Assembly (NCBI GenBank): GCA_963704835.1
Contig: CAVPHW010000020.1
Location: forward strand, 186,001-250,000
Reading direction: 5' to 3'
Source of the DNA: GCA-2746605 sp963704835
Lineage (GTDB): Bacteria; Bacteroidota; Ignavibacteria; Ignavibacteriales; Melioribacteraceae
Length of the DNA: 64,000 bases
Position numbers and translations under genes: made by a program. The notes below the pieces were generated by a model. That model ran no database searches. It was not told the origin of the DNA and saw nothing but the letters and a program-made list of their open reading frames with translations. Shown piece by piece: positions 26,854 through 36,089 of the stretch. Each line of letters begins with the position of its first letter. Position 1 is the first letter of the stretch.

Positions 26854-28083
26854 TTGCTCTTGATATGTAGGTTTATTTTTTTAGTGCTATTTGTAAGCGT
26901 TCTAAATGCACAGGATAAAGTTAGTTCAATATTTTGGGAACACCATTCTCAAATAAAAATGAATGCTCAGCAAGAGGTTATCGCTTATAGAATTCCTTAT
27001 AATATACTTCTATTTACCAAGATGCAAGATTCTTACGAGTCAAATTTTACTCTAACTGTAGAAGTTTTTGATAGCACAAACTTTATTTTGAGAGAGATCA
27101 AATCCACGGTTGTTTCCACTAATGACTATTCTTTAACTACATCCAGAGAGGAGTATTTTGAAGATATTATTGAATTTGAAATATCTCCTGGTAGCTACAA
27201 AATAGAGTTTCTTTTGAGTATTGAAGGTGTTGCATCAAATATTAAAATTCCTTCAAAAGATTTGTTGGTTTCTGATATTAGATTGGATTCAAAACCACAA
27301 ATAATTATTGCTCGAAAGCATAATGGTAATAAATACATTTTAGCCAATTTTAGTGAATTAACTCCATTCTCTCCTGATACTTATTATGCGATAGTTGCTG
27401 TTTCAGATACATCGATTCACCAAATAAATTATAGTGTCAATCAATTAGATAAACAAATTGTTAAAGATTCTGTTTCCTCAACGTTAACAGGTGACATTAC
27501 ATTTGAGAAAAACAAAAATAATATTGAAGTTGTAATTACAGATTCTGTTGATGTGTTTAGGATATTCTTTCTACGAAATTATTCTGAATTATTAACCGAA
27601 GGAAAAGCTGAATTAATTATTGCCGGTAAAGATAGCGTAGAAAAATATCCCCTAGTTGTTAATTGGGTAAATAAACCAAAAATTTTAAATAATCCTGAAT
27701 ATTCAATTAAACTGATAAGTTATATTGAAGAAGAGGAAACTCTTAAATCTCTGTTTTCTAAAGGAGAAGAGAACTATTATTTATCTCTATTTAACTATTG
27801 GGATGAAAACTATCCGACAAAAGAAACCAAATTTAACTACGCAATGAATGAGTATTATAAAAGAGCTGATTATGCAATTGAGCACTTTTCAACTTTGAAT
27901 TCTGTAGATGGTGGTGAAAGTGATAGAGGCGAAATTTATATTTCCTACGGTAAACCAACTTCTATAGAGCGTAACTACACCGAGAAAAATGAAATTATGG
28001 AGATATGGGAATACGAGAAATTGGGCCGGACATTTATGTTTAAAGACATTACTGGGACCGGTAAATTTATTTTAATAAAGTAA
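26854..28083 (+). CDS. Exported GWxTD-like domain protein
   Basis: A 409-residue protein with a TTG start (ribosome-binding site GAAAGGA) and an N-terminal signal peptide ending near residue 19 (VLNAQ). The middle is a set of beta-strand-rich segments. The C-terminal 60 residues (GGESDRGEIYISYGKPTSIERNY... EIMEIWEYEKLGRTFMFKD) match the end of GWxTD-domain proteins, whose function is not known. The name-giving GW-x-TD is modified here to GGESD. It precedes pdxA by two bases. Confidence 0.65.
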   Translation: MLLICRFIFLVLFVSVLNAQDKVSSIFWEHHSQIKMNAQQEVIAYRIPYNILLFTKMQDSYESNFTLTVEVFDSTNFILREIKSTVVSTNDYSLTTSREEYFEDIIEFEISPGSYKIEFLLSIEGVASNIKIPSKDLLVSDIRLDSKPQIIIARKHNGNKYILANFSELTPFSPDTYYAIVAVSDTSIHQINYSVNQLDKQIVKDSVSSTLTGDITFEKNKNNIEVVITDSVDVFRIFFLRNYSELLTEGKAELIIAGKDSVEKYPLVVNWVNKPKILNNPEYSIKLISYIEEEETLKSLFSKGEENYYLSLFNYWDENYPTKETKFNYAMNEYYKRADYAIEHFSTLNSVDGGESDRGEIYISYGKPTSIERNYTEKNEIMEIWEYEKLGRTFMFKDITGTGKFILIK

Positions 28084-28085
28084 TT

Positions 28086-29078
28086 ATGAATAGATTTTTT
28101 TTTACATGTGGTGATGTAAACGGAATTGGTCCTGAAATAATTGTTAAATCTCTCAACCAAATAAAAATTACAAGCAGTTTTCAGATAGTCTTTTTTTGTC
28201 CACAAAATGTATTTGAAGAAACTCTTAAGATAGTACCACCCAATTTTTCTTACGCTATCATTAAAAATTTTGATAGAATTTCAGCTGAGAAAGGTAAAGT
28301 TTTCATTTACGATATTGGCTCAGTTAAAACAAATTATGGAAAACCTACAATTAGTTCAGGTAAGGCTAGTTATAATGCGATCATACAAGCTTGTAATTTT
28401 GCCAAAGAGAATCATAATTCTGCTATAATTACGGCTCCAATTTCAAAGTATGCTTTTCAAAAAGCTGGGATTAGTTTTCCTGGTCACACAGAACTATTAG
28501 CAGACTATTTTGAGATTCAAAAATTTGCAATGATGTTTGTTAGCAAAAATATGAAAGCAGGACTTATCACAATTCATATTCCAATTAAAGATATTGCTCA
28601 AAATCTAACTAAGAGTAAATTAGAAAATACAGTGCAAGTTATTTATAATAGTTTGCGAAAAGATTTTAGTATTAAATATCCCAAAATCGCCCTGCTTGGT
28701 TTAAATCCGCACGCTGGTGAAGATGGTAAGATTGGGCGAGAAGAATTAGAATTACTTAAACCTCTCATAAAGAAGAACAAAAATTTTCTTAATGGACCAT
28801 TTGTGCCTGATGCTTTTTTTGGGAACAAATTATATAAAAAGTATGATTGTACAATCGGTCTTTACCACGATCAAATCTTAATACCATTTAAATTAATGAA
28901 CTTTAATAGAGGTGTTAACTTTACAGCCGGTTTGCCAATTGTTAGAACTTCCCCGGATCATGGGACAGCATTTGATATTGCGGGAAAGGGAATAGCAAAT
29001 CCTGAGAGCATGATTGAAGCCTATAACTTTGCTGTAAAAATTCTAAAAAATAGACAAATTGATTTTGGAAATAAGTAA
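28086..29078 (+). CDS. pdxA: 4-Hydroxythreonine-4-phosphate dehydrogenase
   Basis: A 330-residue zinc-dependent dehydrogenase of the DXP-dependent vitamin B6 pathway. It begins FTCGDVNGIGPEIIVKSL. Metal-ligand histidines lie in FPGHTELLADYF, the loop ALLGLNPHAGEDGKIGREE and GLYHDQILIPFKL; SPDHGTAFDIAGKG is the C-terminal signature. All motifs are intact. Confidence 0.94.
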   Translation: MNRFFFTCGDVNGIGPEIIVKSLNQIKITSSFQIVFFCPQNVFEETLKIVPPNFSYAIIKNFDRISAEKGKVFIYDIGSVKTNYGKPTISSGKASYNAIIQACNFAKENHNSAIITAPISKYAFQKAGISFPGHTELLADYFEIQKFAMMFVSKNMKAGLITIHIPIKDIAQNLTKSKLENTVQVIYNSLRKDFSIKYPKIALLGLNPHAGEDGKIGREELELLKPLIKKNKNFLNGPFVPDAFFGNKLYKKYDCTIGLYHDQILIPFKLMNFNRGVNFTAGLPIVRTSPDHGTAFDIAGKGIANPESMIEAYNFAVKILKNRQIDFGNK

Positions 29079-29115
29079 AACCTTACACCTACTTTTCTGA
29101 ATTTATTCTCATTTA

Positions 29116-29791
29116 ATGAAATCAGTTGATTATTCATATTGGGCAAAATACTTACGCGAAATTCATAGTACTATTGGTTCTCCCAATGATATTGCTCTAG
29201 AATTGCTGCAGGTAATTGTAAAATAGCTTATGAATTGAAAAAGGATTTTAAATTACTCTACGCTAGTGATCTTAGTCTTGATATGTTAAAACAAAATGTA
29301 AAATGTGAGAATAAAATTTGCTGTAATATGATTAGATCTACCTTTTAAGAAACGGTTTGATTTTATTTATTCTACATTTGATTCTGTAAATTATTTATAT
29401 AATTATGAAGATTTAAATATGTTTTTTAAGAATATTAAAAATAATCTAACTAAACATGGAAGCATGACATTTGATGTTAGTCTTAAAAAAAATAGTATTA
29501 AACATTTAAAGCAATTGAACAGAAAAGGGAAGTATAAGGGAATTAGAATATGAGCAAGTCAGTACTTTTGATGAATCTAGTTTAATACATAAAAATGTAG
29601 TAAGAATTAAATTAAAGGATGGGCAAGAGTTTGAAGAAACACATATTCAAAAAATTTATGATTTTTATTATTATTTTGATGTTATAGAATCAAACAAATT
29701 ATACGTTTCAGAATGTTTTGATGCTTTTGATTTTGAAAAGGTTCAGCAAAATTCTGATAGAATTCAGTTTATTGTAAAAAGGAAAAATTAA
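29116..29791 (+). pseudogene. Class I SAM-dependent methyltransferase, three frameshifts
   Basis: No single frame covers this interval, but one protein of about 225 residues is recovered with three indel corrections. These are a missing G near 29205 (restoring LELAAGNCKIAYEL, the SAM motif), an extra A near 29334 (restoring CCNMIDLPFKKRFDFIYSTFDSVNYL), and an extra T near 29550 (restoring RIEQVSTFDESS). It ends IQFIVKRKN with a stop overlapping the ftsE start. The fold is that of small SAM methyltransferases; the substrate is unknown. Either a decaying gene or a stretch with several sequencing errors. Confidence 0.7.
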
Positions 29792-30468
29792 TGCTTACAT
29801 TTAATAATGTTGAATTTAAATATTCTAATCAAGAGGTTTTTAATAATCTTAATCTACAGTTAAATGCAGGTGAGTTTGCATTTTTAATTGGAAAAAGCGG
29901 AGTTGGAAAATCTACTTTACTGCAATTAGTTTACATGGATATTGTTCCACAGGCTGGTTATGTTCAAGTTGGTGAGTTTAGTTCTGATACAATTAAGGCA
30001 AGTAAACTTCCTTCATTACGGAAAATATTTGGAATAGTTTTTCAAGATTTTAAACTGTTAGAAGATAGAAATGTTTATAATAATCTTGCTTTTGTTTTAC
30101 ATGTTACCGGAACTTCTAGAAAAGTTATTAAAGATAAAATTATGAGTGCTCTTAAAAGTGTAGGTCTAGAACATAAATATAAAAATATGCCAAATCAGCT
30201 ATCTGGTGGTGAAAAACAAAGGGTAGCAATTGCAAGAGCAATAATAAATGAACCAAAGTTAATTTTAGCAGATGAACCTACCGGAAATTTAGATCCAAAA
30301 ACCTCCGATGAAATTATGGCTATTCTAAAGAAAATTAATGAAAAAGGGACCGCTATTTTATTTGCAACTCATAACTATGATTTGGTTAAAAAAACTGAAG
30401 CAAAAATATTTAAAATTGAAGACGGAAAAGCAATAAAAGTAAAACTTAAATCCAAAGAAGAAGACTAA
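29791..30468 (+). CDS. ftsE: Cell division ATP-binding protein FtsE
   Basis: A 225-residue ABC ATPase with Walker A (GKSGVGKST), Q-loop (FQDFKLLEDRNVYNNL), signature LSGGEKQRVAIARAI, Walker B (LILADEPTGNLD) and H-loop (FATHNYDLV). With FtsX it links the division ring to peptidoglycan hydrolases. The DFKLL-DRNVYNN stretch is distinctive for FtsE. No ftsX follows; the next gene is convergent adk, overlapping by 4 bases. A LolD-type ATPase is the main alternative. Confidence 0.85.
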   Translation: MLTFNNVEFKYSNQEVFNNLNLQLNAGEFAFLIGKSGVGKSTLLQLVYMDIVPQAGYVQVGEFSSDTIKASKLPSLRKIFGIVFQDFKLLEDRNVYNNLAFVLHVTGTSRKVIKDKIMSALKSVGLEHKYKNMPNQLSGGEKQRVAIARAIINEPKLILADEPTGNLDPKTSDEIMAILKKINEKGTAILFATHNYDLVKKTEAKIFKIEDGKAIKVKLKSKEED

Positions 30469-31116
30469 GTCAAGACTTCTAAAATTTTTTTTGTAATTTC
30501 ATGAACTGGTAAAGTACCCTCAATTTCATAAACAGTTTCTGTTTCTTTATAATATGCTAATACAGGACTTGTTGTTTTATGGAAAATATTTAATCTATTT
30601 TTTATTACATCAACTTCATCGTCTTTTCGTTTAATAAAACTATTTTCACTTCCGCAAGAAGGGCATTTTGAAATATCTTTTAAGAAATTTAAATTTATAA
30701 TTTCCTGAGCATGTATTACACATTCTTCTCTGAGCTAATCTACTAATTAATTCATCATCATCAGTAACTAGACTTATTACTATTAGTTTTTCATCAGATA
30801 TATCAGCAATAATTGGTTGCAATATTTTCGCCTGGTATAAATTTCTGGGGAAACCATCTAATAAAAATCCTTTTTTACATTGTTCATCTCTAAGGATTGA
30901 ATCAATTAATCCTGCCATAATATCATCAGGAACAAGTTCCCCTTTATCCATTTTTTCCTTTGCAATCATTCCTAATTCAGTTTTTTTACTGATTGCAGTT
31001 CTTAAAATATCACCAGTTGATATATGAGGGATATATAATTTTGAAGAAATAATTTTAGCTTGAGTTCCTTTTCCTACACCCGGAGCGCCAAAAAATATCA
31101 GCATTGGTTTTTTCAA
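30465..31116 (-). CDS. adk: Adenylate kinase with zinc-type LID (frameshifted)
   Basis: The first 150 or so residues are in one frame, with P-loop GAPGVGKGTQA, the STGDILR motif and LDGFPRN. The frame then stops early at 30646. Removing one base between about 30678 (a T4 run) and 30717 restores the LID and C-terminus (CPSCGSENSFIKRKDDEVDVIKNRL... ending EVLT) and gives 216 residues, the normal length. The LID carries CNTC and CPSC, so it binds zinc. An essential gene with a single indel strongly suggests an assembly error. A strong ribosome-binding site (AAGGAGG) precedes the ATG. Confidence 0.88.
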
Positions 31117-31168
31117 TTCAAACCTCCTTAAGTTTCATTCTAAACAATAAATAGCAAGTAATTTAGTA

Positions 31169-31639
31169 TTAGTTTGGTAATATTCTTTTTTTGCTGAAAA
31201 ATAATTTTAACAAATTTTCGCTTTCTTCTGAATAAATACCTGAATAAACTTTTATATCATGATTGTATTTGTTTTCATTAAGTAAATTATATTGCGAGCC
31301 AGATGCTCCAAGTTTTGGCTCAAATGCTCCAAAATATACATTTTTAATTCTCGATAAGAGAATAGCTCCGGCACACATTATACAAGGTTCAACAGTTATA
31401 TATAAATCGCACTCATCTAGGATTTTTGATTTCAAATGGTTAGAAGCTGCAGTAATTGCCAACATTTCCGCATGTGCGGTTGAGTCATTGAGCATCCGGT
31501 TTTGATTATGTCCACGACCAATTATTCTATTCTGAAAAACAACTACCGCACCAATTGGCACTTCGTCTTCTTCAAAAGCTTGCTCAGCTTCCTGCAAAGC
31601 TACATACATAAATTTATAAACTGACTCGGAAAAGAGCAA
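31169..31639 (-). CDS. tadA: tRNA-specific adenosine deaminase
   Basis: A 156-residue deaminase making inosine at the wobble position of tRNA-Arg(ACG). Zinc ligands are in HAEMLAI (with the catalytic Glu) and PCIMCAGAI. EDEVPIGAVVV and the RIKNVYFGA stretch are conserved. Its expected substrate, tRNA-Arg(ACG), is encoded 4 kb away at 35679. It lies between adk and a tRNA gene on the - strand. Confidence 0.92.
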   Translation of the reverse strand: MLFSESVYKFMYVALQEAEQAFEEDEVPIGAVVVFQNRIIGRGHNQNRMLNDSTAHAEMLAITAASNHLKSKILDECDLYITVEPCIMCAGAILLSRIKNVYFGAFEPKLGASGSQYNLLNENKYNHDIKVYSGIYSEESENLLKLFFSKKRILPN

Positions 31640-31661
31640 AGCAATTAAATTATTTAGTTAG

Positions 31662-31735
31662 TACGCCCGGAAGGAATTGAACCCTCAACCCCCAGAGCCG
31701 AAATCTGGTGCTCTATCCAATTGAGCTACGGACGC
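31662..31735 (-). tRNA. tRNA-Arg (anticodon TCG)
   Basis: A 74-base cloverleaf on the - strand. The acceptor stem GCGTCCG pairs with CGGGCGT (G-U at the first pair), D-arm GCTC...GAGC, anticodon stem CCAGA/TCTGG with loop TTTCGGC (anticodon TCG, + strand bases 31699-31701), and T-arm containing GGTTCAATTCC. The discriminator is A and CCA is not encoded. A20 in the D-loop fits an arginine tRNA. Confidence 0.92.
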
Positions 31736-31890
31736 AGAAATATGAGTAACAAATATATTGGTTTGCACATGAAAATGAAAGAGCCATATATATAAAAGTT
31801 GCAATGATTTAGGTTCTTCGTTTTAATAAATAGTTCTTTCGGATTAATTATTTAAACACTAATTTTCGCTCTTATTTTTTAAGGATATTT

Positions 31891-32295
31891 ATGCCAGTTA
31901 AAGATACAGGATGGGAAGATAGATTTGAAGTTAAGTCTTCTTCAAAAATAGATGCGGGAAAGGGAGTATATGCAAAAACTCAAATTAAAAAAGGTGAGCA
32001 TATTGGGTTTTATACTGGAAAGATTATTAACGACTCCCAGATTTACAGAAAGCCATATAATTCTTCTCTTTATATTGTTCATGTTTCAAATGGACACTAT
32101 ATTTATGGAGAAGGGAAGGGTTCTAATTTTGTAAGTTTCATAAACCATTGTTCAAAACCTAATGCAAAATTAGTTGTTTCTACTCGTTGGAAAACTGCAA
32201 GGATTGTTGCTGTAAAAAAAATAAACAAAGGTGAAGAAGTTTTTTATGATTATTCGAATGACTACTGGATAAATCTTGGAAAAGTGCCTAAATAA
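31891..32295 (+). CDS. Small SET-domain protein
   Basis: A 134-residue protein consisting almost only of a SET domain, the fold of protein-lysine methyltransferases. Visible motifs are GKGVYAKTQIKKGEHIGFYTG at the start, the SAM-binding FINHCSKPNA and the catalytic-site GEEVFYDYSNDYW. There are no pre- or post-SET cysteine clusters. Bacterial stand-alone SET proteins of this size exist; the target is unknown. It stands alone on the + strand between - strand genes. Confidence 0.82.
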   Translation: MPVKDTGWEDRFEVKSSSKIDAGKGVYAKTQIKKGEHIGFYTGKIINDSQIYRKPYNSSLYIVHVSNGHYIYGEGKGSNFVSFINHCSKPNAKLVVSTRWKTARIVAVKKINKGEEVFYDYSNDYWINLGKVPK

Positions 32296-32316
32296 AACTT
32301 ATTGAATAGGGGATGG

Positions 32317-32514
32317 TTATTCATTTTTAGTTCTAATTAAATGTGACCTCCAACCTTTTGAGATAAATTTATTTTTAGTCCCATCTTTTTGGATAGTATG
32401 AATTTCGTTAATATGATCATATTGAGGTTTTGAATTGTGTGGGTCAATCATGTCACAACTGTTCATAAATAATACTAAAATAATAATAGATAAGTTCCTT
32501 AGCTGTATCATCAT
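32317..32514 (-). CDS. Small hypothetical lipoprotein
   Basis: A 65-residue protein with a hydrophobic signal and lipobox (LFMNSC, cysteine at about residue 19). The mature part is only about 45 residues, polar and without a recognised domain. It is the last gene of a - strand series of exported proteins that ends here. Confidence 0.55.
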   Translation of the reverse strand: MMIQLRNLSIIILVLFMNSCDMIDPHNSKPQYDHINEIHTIQKDGTKNKFISKGWRSHLIRTKNE

Positions 32515-32582
32515 ATTTCAACCTAAATAAAGAAGGTAATGTTCATTTATTCTTAAGTTTTTAAAATATTTAATTATAGCTA

Positions 32583-33581
32583 CTATTCATCTTCTGAGTA
32601 AGTTACAACACCAGCAATTGGATGAACAGAACTAAATTTAGAATTCCTATAAAGAAGGCTGACCTCAGAGCTATTATTATAAATCCACCAAATTTCGGTT
32701 CGCATTCTTTGTAATTGTGGATCAGGTATATGAACTTCAAAATATATTTTGTTAGTATCTTTGGATAAAGTTGGTCTTTGATAGTCTGCCCATAAAATTG
32801 ATTCTATCTTTCTGACAGACGTTAAATAACTAAGTGCTTTCGTTGATAAATCAATTTTAACAATATTTGTTAGCAACGAGGCATTAATCCTTAAATCACA
32901 TAAAATTGAATTGCCATCTAAGTTGAATATTCCATTCGCTGAATAATATGAATCTTTGTATTCAGTAAGATCAATAATATTCGTTCCATCAATATTCATA
33001 ACATGTAATTGCCAAGTACTTATTGAATCTCGATCTAGAAATTTTGCTGATTGGAAACATATTTTATCACCTTCTGGAGATATATTAGCATTAAAACAGT
33101 GGTATCCAGCTTTAGTTAGCCGTTTTTCTGTATGAGTAATCAAGTCATAAAGATGTATACTTGAATACCCACCATCGTCACTTGGATTAAATCTTGCAAA
33201 GGTAAATATTTTACCATCTGGAGAGAAATTACCAGGTTGTCCTTGAATTATTGGTCCGGAAATTACATCTTCTTTTATGTTGTAAATGTATATATCCATT
33301 GGAACATCAATGTTAAAACCAGGCCAAGCTTGATAGAACAATAGACTATCACCGCTAGGCGAAATTGCAGAAGCCGCATATTTTCCCCAGCTTGCTTTTG
33401 TAATGTTTCTTACAATTTTTCCGTTGTCATTCATCATATAGATATTGGTAGCATTGCTATCTGAATCAATAGAACAAAATATAATTTCCTCAGTTTTTAA
33501 ATGATTGTGCAATTCATTTACGTTATCACAACTAGAAAATGAAATGAGAACAACAATTGATATTATAATTACTTTTTTCAT
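32583..33581 (-). CDS. TolB-like beta-propeller lipoprotein
   Basis: A 332-residue lipoprotein (lipobox SFSSC, cysteine at about residue 18). The mature part has several repeats of the WD40-like/TolB propeller type, recognisable by ISPSGDSLLFY, FSPDGKIFTFARF, ISPEGDKICFQSA and LSKDTNKIYFEV. Such proteins often bind partner proteins in the envelope; no enzyme site is seen. It sits in the - strand block with a T9SS cargo protein and an outer-membrane barrel. Confidence 0.78.
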   Translation of the reverse strand: MKKVIIISIVVLISFSSCDNVNELHNHLKTEEIIFCSIDSDSNATNIYMMNDNGKIVRNITKASWGKYAASAISPSGDSLLFYQAWPGFNIDVPMDIYIYNIKEDVISGPIIQGQPGNFSPDGKIFTFARFNPSDDGGYSSIHLYDLITHTEKRLTKAGYHCFNANISPEGDKICFQSAKFLDRDSISTWQLHVMNIDGTNIIDLTEYKDSYYSANGIFNLDGNSILCDLRINASLLTNIVKIDLSTKALSYLTSVRKIESILWADYQRPTLSKDTNKIYFEVHIPDPQLQRMRTEIWWIYNNSSEVSLLYRNSKFSSVHPIAGVVTYSEDE

Positions 33582-33638
33582 TCTGTAGCCTAATGTGGTT
33601 AAGGTTATGTAACAACTGATTACTTAGTTCTTGTTAAT

Positions 33639-34367
33639 TTATTTAAGTAAAACTAATTTCTTTGTCTGTATACTTTTTCCCGTAATTAGTCGATAAAAGT
33701 AAATGCCGTTACTCAAATATTTCCCATCAAACTCAATTTCATGCTTTCCAACTGAGAATTTTCCATCAGCAAGTACTTCAATAATATTCCCAAGTATGTC
33801 ATAAATAATCAATTTTATTTTGGAACTTTCCTTTAAACTGAAGGCAATTATTGTAGTTGGATTAAATGGATTAGGATAATTTTGATATAATTCAATTGAT
33901 AAAGGTTTATAATCATTTGTTACAGAAGTTGGACCATCTCCTCTAACATCAATCATGTAATATCTACCAGAAATCGAATTACTTGCAAAGATTAAAGTAT
34001 CTGTAAAATTCCCTTTCACTGAAGATTCCTTACAGATTGGACATAAATCCGGATCAGTAAATATCATTTCTACACTATCACCAGAAGCTATGGTTAAGTT
34101 TATAGGAGGTTTATCATAACCAACAAGATAAGATTCAGATGGATGAAGAGAACTACTTAAAATGCGATAACCAAGTTGATTCTTTGTTAGAATGCTATCA
34201 ATAATAAGATCACTGTTTCCAATATTGAAAACCCAAGTTGTATCGGATATTGTAAAATTATCATTGTTCCATACAAGGTTAAGCGAATCTTTGCTAAATG
34301 AAATACTTTGTGAAAATATATTAGCAGTAAAAAATGCTAACAACATAAAAGCTATTCTTACTATCAT
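33639..34367 (-). CDS. Secreted protein with type IX secretion C-terminal sorting domain
   Basis: A 242-residue exported protein. A signal peptide (about 1-19, ending ANIFSQ) is followed by about 130 residues of beta-sandwich-like sequence (DTTWVFNIGNSDLIIDSI resembles choice-of-anchor or ASPM-like folds). From about residue 158 a T9SS type A sorting domain follows (ELYQNYPNPFNPTTIIAFSL... YDILGNIIEVL... GIYFYRLITGKSIQTKKLVLLK). It is sent across the outer membrane; I see no catalytic module. Confidence 0.8.
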   Translation of the reverse strand: MIVRIAFMLLAFFTANIFSQSISFSKDSLNLVWNNDNFTISDTTWVFNIGNSDLIIDSILTKNQLGYRILSSSLHPSESYLVGYDKPPINLTIASGDSVEMIFTDPDLCPICKESSVKGNFTDTLIFASNSISGRYYMIDVRGDGPTSVTNDYKPLSIELYQNYPNPFNPTTIIAFSLKESSKIKLIIYDILGNIIEVLADGKFSVGKHEIEFDGKYLSNGIYFYRLITGKSIQTKKLVLLK

Positions 34368-34477
34368 ATTTACCCCTTCTATTTAATAACTATTGCTTAA
34401 AACAATCCACCATCATGTCGGTCAAGCTTTTCCCTAATCATACAAAGCACTTGGGTTGGTGCCTAGTAAAAAGCTTT

Positions 34478-35174
34478 TTATAATGAAAATCTTAATCCAA
34501 TTCTAGCGTATGTAAAGCTGTAATACCAACTATTAATTTTATTTGTGGATTTATTTATATCTGTGTTCCCATTATAACTTACCTGTCCCAGTGTAATTAG
34601 TCGTATAGTAACTTTTCCCGCCACTCAACTGAGCTTCTGCGTAAATGGATAATGAATTTGTTAATGTACTTCTAATACCAATTAATGTAGTTATTCCCAT
34701 TGAAATGCTATTTCTAGATTCAGAATTTTCACCACTACCTTCAGCTTGGGTATTCTCTTCCGCCATTTTATTCCAACCATAACCAAAGAATGGGCCGAAT
34801 CCAAAATACGCTTTACCAAGATTTGTCTTGTATAAAGTGATTAAATATTGAGCTGAAAGATAAATCCTATGATCTGTATAATCTCTTACTTGCGATCTAT
34901 AATATGAGTTCAGTATTCCACCACCAAAGTGAGAGTTCTCAATTTCTTCATCCATATTACTATACGAAGTTGAAATATCTAAAATTACTCTTAGTTCCGA
35001 ATTAGGATTTGATAGTACATTGTAACCTAATGCATAACCATTAATAAAATACACATCAAAAACATGATTGCCGACCGAGTCAATATTTGTTTGTTTATCT
35101 TGAGCTTGAAGATTATTAATGCAAAACAATATTAGAACTGAAATTACGAATAAGTTGGATTTGAATATTTGCAT
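34478..35174 (-). CDS. Outer-membrane beta-barrel protein (C-terminus frameshifted)
   Basis: A signal peptide (about 1-25, ending LQAQ) precedes a series of amphipathic strands typical of a small barrel (AYFGFGPFFGYGW, LSIYAEAQLSGG). The frame stops at 34572, but one indel near 34575-34590 leads into SYNGNTDINKS...WYYSFTYARIGLRFSL, a classic closing strand, and a stop at 34478. With that the protein has about 231 residues. It belongs with the small lipoprotein just upstream. The function is unknown. Confidence 0.65.
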
Positions 35175-35198
35175 GTAGAGGTTCTCCGTTATGTTTAG

Positions 35199-35360
35199 TT
35201 AGATAATTTTCACTATCGGTTGCATGTCTTTAAATGATTTATTGAAGGAAGTTTGTCCTTCCCAATTTACGACTTTCTGTTCTAGCGGATTTTCATCTTC
35301 ACACGAAATGAAGCTAAGCAGAATAACTAAAATACTTAATAACAAAACCGCCTTTTTCAT
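35199..35360 (-). CDS. Very small lipoprotein
   Basis: A 53-residue frame beginning MKKAVLLLSILVILLSFISC, a clear lipoprotein signal with the cysteine at residue 20. Only 33 residues follow. It heads the - strand block and lies 25 bases before the barrel gene, so the two are probably co-transcribed. Short length makes it less certain, but the signal is strong. Confidence 0.55.
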   Translation of the reverse strand: MKKAVLLLSILVILLSFISCEDENPLEQKVVNWEGQTSFNKSFKDMQPIVKII

Positions 35361-35678
35361 ATGTACTCCAATGGTATTAATTTATGATTTTTAAAGCACT
35401 TTGGTCTAAAATATGTTTCATTAAATGGTGATTTTAATTAACCTCATCCTTGTTTATAGTATAAAAACAACAGCATTATTTTTCTTCACATGGATATAAC
35501 GTATTTAATTTACTTTTAATATTCAAGAGAATAATATTAGTATTTAAGACTGTTTGTCTATTGTCAGGGATTATGACTGAAGTACTTTGGGGAAAACCTA
35601 TAAAATAAATTATTTTAATTACCACCTAATTAGGTGAACACCAAAAAGAAAATTTTACTATTTTTATAATTCTAATTT
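35361..35678. other. Intergenic region with a perfect palindrome
   Basis: About 320 bases without a convincing gene, between the - strand block and tRNA-Arg(ACG). It must hold promoters for both directions. The one clear structure is the perfect 14-base palindrome CACCTAATTAGGTG at 35623-35636, 43 bases before the tRNA. Confidence 0.5.
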
Positions 35679-35752
35679 GCACCCATAGCTCAATTGGATA
35701 GAGCATTTGACTACGAATCAAAAGGTTAGAGGTTCGACTCCTCTTGGGTGTA
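35679..35752 (+). tRNA. tRNA-Arg (anticodon ACG)
   Basis: A 74-base cloverleaf. The acceptor stem GCACCCA pairs with TGGGTGT, again with G-U at the first pair. The D-arm is GCTC...GAGC, the anticodon stem TTTGA/TCAAA with loop CTACGAA (anticodon ACG), and the T-arm contains GGTTCGACTCC. The discriminator is A and CCA is not encoded. The wobble A should be edited to inosine by TadA (31169). Confidence 0.94.
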
Positions 35753-36089
35753 CAAAACTTATTGTTTTATAATAACTTATAAAGTCATTACATAATATCT
35801 ACACAATTTCCCCTTCCTCTAGAAGATTTGAATCCAAAGATTGAAATAAAATCATTTTTCAGAATAATATATTTTCAAAAAACTCTAATATTAGTTCTAG
35901 TGATAAGTATATCTTAGATTGCTTTTATCAATTTAATAAATGATTATAAGAATGATATTTAATCAATTTAGAAAACAGTAAAAAAAACAAATTCTAGAAC
36001 ATTAATTTTGAATTTAACAGCTCATTAACCCTAAAATTAATGGCACAGTACCTGCGATATTATTAATTTATAATAACTTAACTGAACCT
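35753..36089. other. Intergenic region before the mannan locus
   Basis: About 340 AT-rich bases with no gene. It holds the presumed promoter of the glycan locus and, at 35924-35940, a one-mismatch copy of the TTATCA-N3-TGATAA palindrome (TTTATCA-ATT-TAATAAA). Confidence 0.5.
35924..35940. promoter_or_regulatory. Candidate operator, copy 1 (one mismatch)
   Basis: TTTATCA-ATT-TAATAAA lies 150 bases before the first glycoside hydrolase gene (36090). It matches the palindrome found complete at 44394 and 54793 except for one base in the right arm. Confidence 0.35.

Noticed and set aside
30465..31116. Programmed frameshifting in adk
   Set aside because: No known slippery heptamer with downstream structure is evident, and the same kind of break occurs in many unrelated genes of the window, so an indel error is simpler.
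35570..35610. Eleven-codon frame before tRNA-Arg(ACG)
   Set aside because: Too short, without a ribosome-binding site or relation to the genes around.
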